In this document: positions 1 through 5,664 of the stretch, one piece after another
Numbering within the stretch: position 1 is the stretch's first letter
How the letters are laid out: every line of letters starts with the position of its first letter
NCBI GenBank assembly: GCA_964650405.1
Contig: CAZYTO010000325.1
Coordinates: 1-5,664 of the forward strand
From: CAZYTO01 sp964650405
GTDB taxonomy: Bacteria > Acidobacteriota > Thermoanaerobaculia > Gp7-AA8
Reading direction: 5' to 3'
Length of the DNA stretch: 5,664 bases
Notes under the pieces: generated by a model
The model's input: the letters and a program-made list of their open reading frames with translations, nothing else
Databases searched by the model: none
Told to the model about the DNA's origin: nothing
Program-made: the position numbers and the translations under genes

Positions 1-1
1 C

Positions 2-517
2 ACGGTCCTCGGCAACCTGGTCGTGGCCGCGCGCCGGTCCGGGCTGTCGCGGACGGCGGCGCTGGAATGCTCGCGCGACATGCTCAAGCGCTTCGGTCTC
101 GAGCAGTACGCCAGCCGCTATCCCGTGCAGATGTCCGGCGGCCAGCGCCAGCGCGTGGCCATCGCCCAGCAGTTCGTCTGCAGCCAGCACTATCTCTTGA
201 TGGACGAACCCTTCTCCGGTCTCGATCCGCTGGCCGTGGAGAACGTCTGCAAGCTCGTCACGGAAGTGGCGAACCTCCACGACCTCAATACGATCATCGT
301 CGTGACCCACAACATCGAAGCGGCCCTGCAGGTGGCCGACACGGTGATCATCCTGGGCCGCGACCGCAACGAGGCCGGAGAGCCCGTCCCGGGCGCCCGG
401 GTCCAGGAGAACATCGACCTGATCGAGGCGGGCCTGACGTGGAGAGAGGGGATCAACTCCACGCCGGAGTTCGTCGAGGTCGAACGCAGAATCCGGGAGC
501 GGTTTCGGACGCTCTGA
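2..517 (+). CDS. ABC transporter ATP-binding protein, nitrate/taurine/sulfonate type (5' truncated)
   Basis: This is the C-terminal 171 codons of an ABC ATPase, the cytoplasmic subunit that powers an importer. The frame is open at the left edge, so the start, Walker A and probably the Q-loop lie outside the window; the GTG at 23 is internal. Visible in order: the ABC signature MSGGQRQRVAIAQQF (from about 131), Walker B plus D-loop YLLMDEPFSGLDP (from about 191) and the switch histidine in VVTHNIEAA (His codon 308-310). The catalytic Glu follows the Walker B Asp. The long C-terminal tail ends STPEFVEVERRIRERFRTL, and a terminal extension of this sort is typical of TauB/SsuB/NrtD-like ATPases. 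QQF in place of the usual ARAL after the signature occurs in a subgroup of that family. The substrate cannot be told, because the permease and binding-protein genes would be upstream. The stop is TGA 515-517, and no U-run terminator follows. The family call is secure; the substrate is unknown. Confidence 0.92.
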   Translation, partial: TVLGNLVVAARRSGLSRTAALECSRDMLKRFGLEQYASRYPVQMSGGQRQRVAIAQQFVCSQHYLLMDEPFSGLDPLAVENVCKLVTEVANLHDLNTIIVVTHNIEAALQVADTVIILGRDRNEAGEPVPGARVQENIDLIEAGLTWREGINSTPEFVEVERRIRERFRTL

Positions 518-518
518 C

Positions 519-764
519 AGTGCCGAGTGCCGAGGGGGCATGAGGCATGAGGAATGCCGGGAACAAAGAATCTCCTCGGTGCAGGTGACGGCAGTGAAGT
601 GAGAGTGCCCGCAGCTTCGCAACACACCAAGCCATAGCCTTCTCCCCACATCGTCGCGACGAGCGAACGTGGATCCCAAAGGCATCGGGGAGAAGGTGCC
701 GAAGGCGGATGAGGGGTGTCTGGCCTCATGCCCCCCGCCCCTCGGCACTCGGCACTCGGCACTC
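519..764. repeat. Intergenic element bounded by heptamer-based inverted repeats
   Basis: The left arm (519-546) is the reverse complement of 723-756, matching at all 28 positions except for a 6-nt C-rich insertion in the right arm. Both arms are themselves tandem heptamers: GTGCCGA twice (520-533) and CATGAGG twice (539-552) on the left, GGCACTC three times (744-764) on the right. The interior holds the hairpin at 638-696. No credible gene lies in 518-987: the reading frames there lack a family signature and run through the repeats. The arrangement suggests a non-autonomous, MITE-like or REP/BIME-like interspersed element, but I see no target-site duplication outside the arms. It could also be a structured 3' end for the ABC operon. 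Confidence 0.6.
638..696. repeat. Palindromic hairpin inside the intergenic element
   Basis: CCTTCTCCCC (638-647) pairs perfectly with GGGGAGAAGG (687-696) across 39 nt. Inside it, TCGTCGCGACGA (651-662) is a perfect 12-bp palindrome. Downstream, 697-716 continues with a GCCGAAGGCGGATGAGGGG string. CTTCTCCCC/GGGGAGAAGG dyads followed by GGATGAGGGG are, as I recall, common in repetitive extragenic palindromes of several GC-rich bacteria. That resemblance is from memory and unsearched. Confidence 0.5.
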
Positions 765-800
765 GTAGCGTGTTTTTTCCCCACCCACCCATGTCGCCCT

Positions 801-834
801 CCCTACCCGTTGGCGCGGGGCGGGAACGGGAGGG
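801..834. repeat. Bulged GC-rich hairpin
   Basis: CCCT-A-CCCGTT (801-811) pairs with AACGGG-AGGG (825-834) with one bulged A. The loop is a 13-nt G-rich stretch. No U-run follows, so it is not a classical terminator. It lies about 155-190 nt upstream of the Crp/Fnr start. Confidence 0.3.
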
Positions 835-835
835 G

Positions 836-855
836 ATGCGTAGATTGACACGCAT
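836..855. promoter_or_regulatory. Perfect palindrome ATGCGT-N8-ACGCAT upstream of the Crp/Fnr gene
   Basis: Two perfect 6-bp arms separated by 8 nt form an operator-sized dyad. It is centred about 39 bp upstream of the centre of the GTGA-N6-TCAC site. A TTGACA string (845-850) sits in its spacer and right arm, but no matching -10 lies at the right distance, so I do not call it a -35 element. No protein can be assigned to this site. Confidence 0.3.
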
Positions 856-877
856 GGACGAACGCGCAACGGAGCGA

Positions 878-903
878 GTGACAGCGATCACCCTGGGCGG
901 TGA
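878..903 (+). promoter_or_regulatory. Probable Crp/Fnr-type operator GTGA-N6-TCACC-N6-GGTGA
   Basis: GTGA (878-881), TCACC (888-892) and GGTGA (899-903) are separated by two 6-nt spacers. They form two overlapping dyads whose centres are 11 bp apart, about one helical turn. GTGA-N6-TCAC is the core of the E. coli CRP site. The same 26-bp layout recurs at 2757-2782 before the PFOR gene with different spacer bases, so the half-sites and spacing are what is shared. It lies 84 nt upstream of the regulator's own ATG, which suggests autoregulation. Binding is inferred. Confidence 0.6.
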
Positions 904-932
904 CGAAGGCTCCTCTCGCAGCGCGATGCTTG

Positions 933-942
933 GCCCTACCTT
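933..942 (+). promoter_or_regulatory. Possible -10 region of the Crp/Fnr gene
   Basis: The string GCCCTACCTT starts 30 nt after the operator. Its TACCTT (937-942) is a weak TATAAT match (3 of 6). The support is positional: GCCCTACATT occurs 29 nt after the equivalent operator before the PFOR gene. No -35 hexamer is recognisable, as expected of an activator-dependent promoter. The true start site is unknown. Confidence 0.3.
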
Positions 943-974
943 TTGTGACGAGAGCGGTCCACGGGTCAACTAAC

Positions 975-981
975 GAGGAGG
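975..981 (+). promoter_or_regulatory. Ribosome binding site GAGGAGG of the Crp/Fnr gene
   Basis: A strong Shine-Dalgarno sequence lies 6 nt before ATG 988 and fixes this start. The PFOR gene has the same heptamer 7 nt before its ATG. Confidence 0.85.
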
Positions 982-987
982 CGAACC

Positions 988-1707
988 ATGCCGTCACCCT
1001 ACAACCTCGACATTCAGCACAACTGCACGGACTGCACCGTTCGCAAGGAGCGGCTCTTCTGCAACATGTCGAACGACACGATCGCGGCCATGGACTCGGT
1101 GAAGTTCACCAGCGTCTATCCGAAGGGATCGCTGCTCTTCGTGGAGGGGGAGAGCCCGCGCGGGGTGTTCGTTCTCTGCAGCGGGCGCGCCAAGCTCACC
1201 ACCTCCTCGACGGAAGGGAAGACGCTCATCGTCAAGATCGCGGAGCCCGGCGAGGTTCTCGGCGCCAGTGCCACGATTCTTGGCAAAGCGTACGAAGTGT
1301 CGGCCGAGACCATCGAGCCGGCACAGCTCAATTTCATCAAGCGCGAGGATTTCCTCAAGCTCCTCAACAGCCATGCCGACGCCTGCATGCACACGGCCCA
1401 GCAGCTCAGCGAGAAGTACCACTCCGCCCAGCGCGAGATCCGCTCGCTCGGGCTCTCCCAGACGACGTCCGAGAAGCTAGCCAAGCTGCTGCTCGACTGG
1501 TGCGACCGCTCCGGCGAGGAGACGCCGCGCGGCACGCGCCTCAAGGTCCTCCTCACGCACGAGGAGATCGGACAGATGATCGGCACGACCCGCGAGACCG
1601 TCACCCGGCTGCTCAGCGACTTCAAGCGCCGCCAGATCATCGACGTGAAGGGCTCCAGCGTGTTCGTTCGCCAGCGCGGCGAGCTGGAGTCGCTGGTGAG
1701 TATCTAG
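988..1707 (+). CDS. Crp/Fnr-family transcriptional regulator with N-terminal Cys cluster
   Basis: A complete 239-residue protein, normal Crp/Fnr length, started by a strong RBS. Residues 38-125 form the cyclic-nucleotide-fold beta-roll (PKGSLLFVEGESPRGVFVLCSG...). Residues about 127-158 form the dimerisation helix, and 188-220 the winged helix-turn-helix (LTHEEIGQMIGTTRETVTRL). The recognition helix contains R202-E203-T204-V205-T206-R207, matching the RETVGR of E. coli CRP whose Arg, Glu and Arg read GTGA. The cAMP pocket is not kept: the CRP Arg-Ser pair is replaced by Tyr-Glu in GKAYEVSAET. Near the N-terminus, C13-X2-C16-X8-C25 resembles the Fe-S ligand region of FNR (Cys-X2-Cys-X5-Cys), and C64, C133 or C172 could supply a fourth ligand. 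A redox or oxygen sensor is therefore plausible but unproven. It is probably monocistronic, with repeats downstream, and an operator-like site upstream suggests autoregulation. The family is certain; the signal is not known. Confidence 0.95.
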   Translation: MPSPYNLDIQHNCTDCTVRKERLFCNMSNDTIAAMDSVKFTSVYPKGSLLFVEGESPRGVFVLCSGRAKLTTSSTEGKTLIVKIAEPGEVLGASATILGKAYEVSAETIEPAQLNFIKREDFLKLLNSHADACMHTAQQLSEKYHSAQREIRSLGLSQTTSEKLAKLLLDWCDRSGEETPRGTRLKVLLTHEEIGQMIGTTRETVTRLLSDFKRRQIIDVKGSSVFVRQRGELESLVSI

Positions 1708-1715
1708 AGTCGCCG

Positions 1716-1803
1716 ATTCGCCTATTCGCTTATTCGCATATTCGCTTATTCGCATATTCGCCTATTCGCATATTCGCTTATTCGCATATTCGCTGATTCG
1801 CCG
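1716..1803. repeat. Octamer tandem repeat, 11 copies of ATTCGCNN
   Basis: Eleven exact-length 8-bp units begin ATTCGC, with the last two bases varying (CT, TT, AT, TT, AT, CT, AT, TT, AT, TG, CG). Degenerate units flank the array at 1708-1715 (AGTCGCCG) and 1804-1811. The array starts right after the regulator's stop codon. It is AT-richer than its surroundings. Eight-base units keep several frames open on both strands (peptides such as RISEYANK), but these are artefacts, not genes. Confidence 0.95.
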
Positions 1804-1898
1804 ATCGCTTTGCTGGTTGCTGATGGGTGGCAGCACGGTTGGTCCGACCGCCGCCGCTGTATCCGTGCGCCTGCATAAGACAGCGTTGCGTCCCCCTT

Positions 1899-1933
1899 CT
1901 CGCCGCTCGCCGTCTTCCGCTCGCCGTCGCCTG
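1899..1933. repeat. Heptamer array, CTCGCCG-like
   Basis: Five consecutive 7-bp units: CTCGCCG, CTCGCCG, TCTTCCG, CTCGCCG, TCGCCTG. The period is 7, unlike the 8-bp array 95 nt upstream in the same gap. Nothing gene-like is seen in the rest of 1708-2015. Confidence 0.6.
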
Positions 1934-1985
1934 AGATCGCGCACACCTCTTCGGGTATCCGCGGTCACAGCCCGGATTTCGCTCC

Positions 1986-2007
1986 ACCCGTAACTTCGGG
2001 CACGGGT
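1986..2007 (+). promoter_or_regulatory. Hairpin overlapping the ribosome binding region of the 2016 gene
   Basis: ACCCGT (1986-1991) pairs perfectly with ACGGGT (2002-2007) around a 10-nt loop. The right arm covers part of the only SD-like string, GGTGAG (2005-2010), 5 nt before ATG 2016. Folding could reduce translation, although a 6-bp stem may be chance in GC-rich DNA. Confidence 0.3.
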
Positions 2008-2015
2008 GAGCGAAT

Positions 2016-2450
2016 ATGAAGACCGAAACAGCCGTCGGGGCCTCCATTGCATCAGTCGAGAAGCTGCAACGCGTCATCCCCGGTGACGTGCTCTTCCGCG
2101 AAGGCGAAACGGCCGGCGGCGTCTATGTGCTTCACGAAGGCGGCGTCGACCTGATCTTCTCCGCGCGGACCGGCGACGCCAAGCCGCTGATGTTCGTCGA
2201 GCCGGGACAGATCCTCGGACTCAGCGAGGTCGTGACCGGACACCGTCACGACGCCACCGCCACCGCCCGCACCCGTTGCCTGGTCGGCTTTGTCCCGTCC
2301 CACGATCTCCTGCGCATCCTCGAGGGCAACACCGCCGCCTGGTTCAGCGTCCTTCAGCTCCTCAGCCGCGATCTCAATGCGTGCTGGCAGTGCATGCGAC
2401 GACTGGGCGCGCCCTGCCGCGGGGAAGCGAGGATGGCGAAGACCGCGTGA
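2016..2450 (+). CDS. Stand-alone cyclic-nucleotide-binding-fold protein without DNA-binding domain
   Basis: A 144-residue protein consisting of a Crp-type beta-roll (about residues 18-105: VIPGDVLFREGETAGGVYVLHEGGVDLIF, then VEPGQILGLSEVV) and the start of the dimerisation helix (about 108-131, FSVLQLLSRDLNACWQCMRRLG). It ends where a Crp/Fnr protein would begin its helix-turn-helix, which is absent. In the segment LGLSEVVTGHRHDATATART, the CRP cAMP contacts Glu72, Arg82 and Ser83 align with Gly, His and Asp, so cAMP binding is unlikely. There is no N-terminal Cys cluster; C88, C123, C126 and C134 are present. The start is ATG 2016 with a weak SD (GGTGAG). The last residues (GEARMAKTA) are encoded by heptamer-repeat-like DNA from 2424, so the 3' end may have been remodelled. 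It could be a sensor or a heterodimer partner of the upstream regulator, or a decayed regulator. The fold call is firm; the role is unknown. Confidence 0.8.
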   Translation: MKTETAVGASIASVEKLQRVIPGDVLFREGETAGGVYVLHEGGVDLIFSARTGDAKPLMFVEPGQILGLSEVVTGHRHDATATARTRCLVGFVPSHDLLRILEGNTAAWFSVLQLLSRDLNACWQCMRRLGAPCRGEARMAKTA

Positions 2451-2489
2451 GAGGGAAGGGCGAAGGAGGAATGGCGAAGGGCGAAGGTG
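2424..2489. repeat. GAAGGGC-type heptamer array (left outer arm)
   Basis: Five consecutive 7-bp units run 2455-2489 (GAAGGGC, GAAGGAG, GAATGGC, GAAGGGC, GAAGGTG). Three more (GAAGCGA, GGATGGC, GAAGACC) lie at 2424-2444, inside the 3' end of the preceding gene. Purine-rich on this strand, the array is the mirror partner of the pyrimidine array at 2714-2754. Confidence 0.7.
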
Positions 2490-2587
2490 GGGCGGATAAG
2501 GTCAAACGGCGGTGTTGAAGGCGAATGTTGAAATGAGAAGTGTTGATCGAGAACGGGCCGGAAAAGGCACGCTGTCGTCCTTTTTCC

Positions 2588-2629
2588 ATTCCACATTCAG
2601 AATTCACCATTCGCCGTTCATCGTTCACT
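2588..2629. repeat. ATTCNNN heptamer array, six units
   Basis: ATTCCAC, ATTCAGA, ATTCACC, ATTCGCC, GTTCATC and GTTCACT follow each other without gaps. TTC recurs every 7 bases. The array forms the inner right arm of the nested dyad, and its unit resembles the ATTCGCNN octamer at 1716-1803. Confidence 0.65.
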
Positions 2630-2713
2630 CGGCCTCCGTGAGGTTCGTGGTCAGGAAAGGACAGAAGCAGGACACGAATTGCTCCTAGGCCGTTCGCCTC
2701 TCATTCATCCCTC

Positions 2714-2754
2714 GCCCTTCCCCCTCGCCCTTCATCCTTCATCCTTCGCCCTTC
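2714..2754. repeat. GCCCTTC/ATCCTTC heptamer array (right outer arm)
   Basis: Units GCCCTTC (2714-2720), a 6-nt spacer, then GCCCTTC, ATCCTTC, ATCCTTC, GCCCTTC (2727-2754). This is the pyrimidine-strand counterpart of the array at 2455-2489. It ends 2 nt before the PFOR operator-like site. Confidence 0.7.
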
Positions 2755-2756
2755 CT

Positions 2757-2782
2757 GTGATTCCCATCACCTCCTCGGGTGA
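2757..2782 (+). promoter_or_regulatory. Probable Crp/Fnr-type operator GTGA-N6-TCACC-N6-GGTGA before PFOR
   Basis: GTGA (2757-2760, preceded by T to give TGTGA), TCACC (2767-2771) and GGTGA (2778-2782) are separated by spacers TTCCCA and TCCTCG. The half-sites, spacings and total length equal those at 878-903. It lies 59 nt upstream of ATG 2842. The TCACC/GGTGA pair could also form a small RNA hairpin if transcribed. The likely ligand is the regulator encoded at 988-1707; this is an inference. Confidence 0.62.
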
Positions 2783-2810
2783 CCTCAGCGCTCGTGCCCA
2801 ACTGCCTCCC

Positions 2811-2820
2811 GCCCTACATT
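2811..2820 (+). promoter_or_regulatory. Possible -10 region of the PFOR gene
   Basis: GCCCTACATT, with TACATT (2815-2820) matching TATAAT at 4 of 6 positions. It lies 29 nt past the operator, almost the same as the GCCCTACCTT 30 nt past the operator at 878-903. No -35 hexamer is apparent. Confidence 0.35.
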
Positions 2821-2827
2821 CGTTCCC

Positions 2828-2834
2828 GAGGAGG
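2828..2834 (+). promoter_or_regulatory. Ribosome binding site GAGGAGG of the PFOR gene
   Basis: A strong Shine-Dalgarno sequence 7 nt before ATG 2842. It decides the start, giving about 20 residues ahead of the conserved DGNEAVAKVAYA segment. Confidence 0.85.
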
Positions 2835-2841
2835 ATTCCCC

Positions 2842-5664
<2,823 letters not shown>

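Larger units (their letters stand above)
2454..2755. repeat. Long nested inverted repeat between the cNMP-fold gene and PFOR
   Basis: Outer arms 2454-2483 and 2726-2755 are reverse complements at 26 of 30 positions, including a perfect 12-bp GAAGGGCGAAGG/CCTTCGCCCTTC core. Inner arms around 2515-2532 and 2602-2619 match with one indel and one mismatch (GGCGAATG/CATTCGCC core). At the apex, GGAAAAGG (2560-2567) pairs with CCTTTTTCC (2579-2587), one base bulged. The right flank is longer than the left, with unassigned sequence at 2630-2713. It may be a repeat-derived element, a transcription-ending structure for the upstream gene, or a structured leader. No gene is seen in 2451-2841. Confidence 0.6.

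Noticed and set aside
845..850. TTGACA as a sigma-70 -35 box
   Set aside because: No TATAAT-like hexamer lies 16-18 bp downstream (AACGGA at 868-873), and the string is part of the ATGCGT/ACGCAT palindrome.
716..973. 85-codon + strand frame in the first gap
   Set aside because: It crosses the heptamer repeats and both regulatory dyads. It has no convincing RBS and a low-complexity composition, and I see no conserved motif.
900..1796. 298-codon + strand frame overlapping the regulator
   Set aside because: It overlaps the Crp/Fnr gene out of frame, lacks family motifs and ends in repeat-derived SHIRLFAYS peptides.
1716..1803. CRISPR array or protein-coding repeat peptides
   Set aside because: Units are 8 bp with no spacers, so it is not CRISPR. 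The RISEYANK-like peptides arise only because 8-bp units repeat in all frames without stop codons.
1955..1980. Third copy of the operator before the 2016 gene
   Set aside because: GTAT-N6-TCACA-N6-ATTTC keeps one half-site and the spacing, but the other two half-sites are largely lost. A single TCAC match is expected by chance.
2560..2587. Intrinsic terminator
   Set aside because: The T-run lies within the stem and is followed by CC, the stem is AT-rich, and the right arm has a bulge. I keep it only as the apex of the nested dyad.

Overview
The window is GC-rich bacterial DNA, with most codons ending in G or C. It looks like Acidobacteriota, perhaps a Vicinamibacteria-like lineage. The case rests on the Crp/Fnr regulator at 988-1707, whose architecture and phrasing (N-terminal Cys cluster, FVLCSGR, IAEPGEVLG, SLGLSQTTSEKLAKLLLDW, LTHEEIGQMIGTTRETVTRL) I associate with that phylum, and on intergenic gaps full of short 7- and 8-bp tandem repeats. 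The taxonomic call is an inference from memory, not from a search.

Layout, all genes on the + strand. (1) 2-517: 3' end of an ABC transporter ATPase of the nitrate/taurine/sulfonate type. (2) 518-987: a gap with an inverted-repeat-bounded, hairpin-rich element (519-764), then the regulatory region of the next gene. (3) 988-1707: a Crp/Fnr-family regulator with three N-terminal cysteines. (4) 1708-2015: a gap with an 11-copy octamer array and a shorter heptamer array. (5) 2016-2450: a stand-alone cyclic-nucleotide-binding-fold protein with no DNA-binding domain. (6) 2451-2841: a gap with a long nested dyad built from heptamer repeats, then the promoter region of the last gene. (7) 2842-5664: the first 941 codons of a pyruvate:ferredoxin/flavodoxin oxidoreductase (PFOR, NifJ type), running off the right edge.

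The most interesting signal is regulatory. Upstream of both the Crp/Fnr gene (878-903) and the PFOR gene (2757-2782) lies the same 26-bp pattern, GTGA-N6-TCACC-N6-GGTGA. The spacers are identical in length but unrelated in sequence. About 30 bp further on, both promoters carry the same CCCTACNTT-type string, a possible -10 region. The regulator's recognition helix reads RETVTR, close to the RETVGR of E. coli CRP, which reads GTGA half-sites. The simplest model is a small regulon in which the regulator controls itself and the oxygen-sensitive PFOR. Its cysteine cluster could sense oxygen or redox state, and the neighbouring domain-only protein could modulate it. The direction of regulation and the ligand cannot be read from the sequence.
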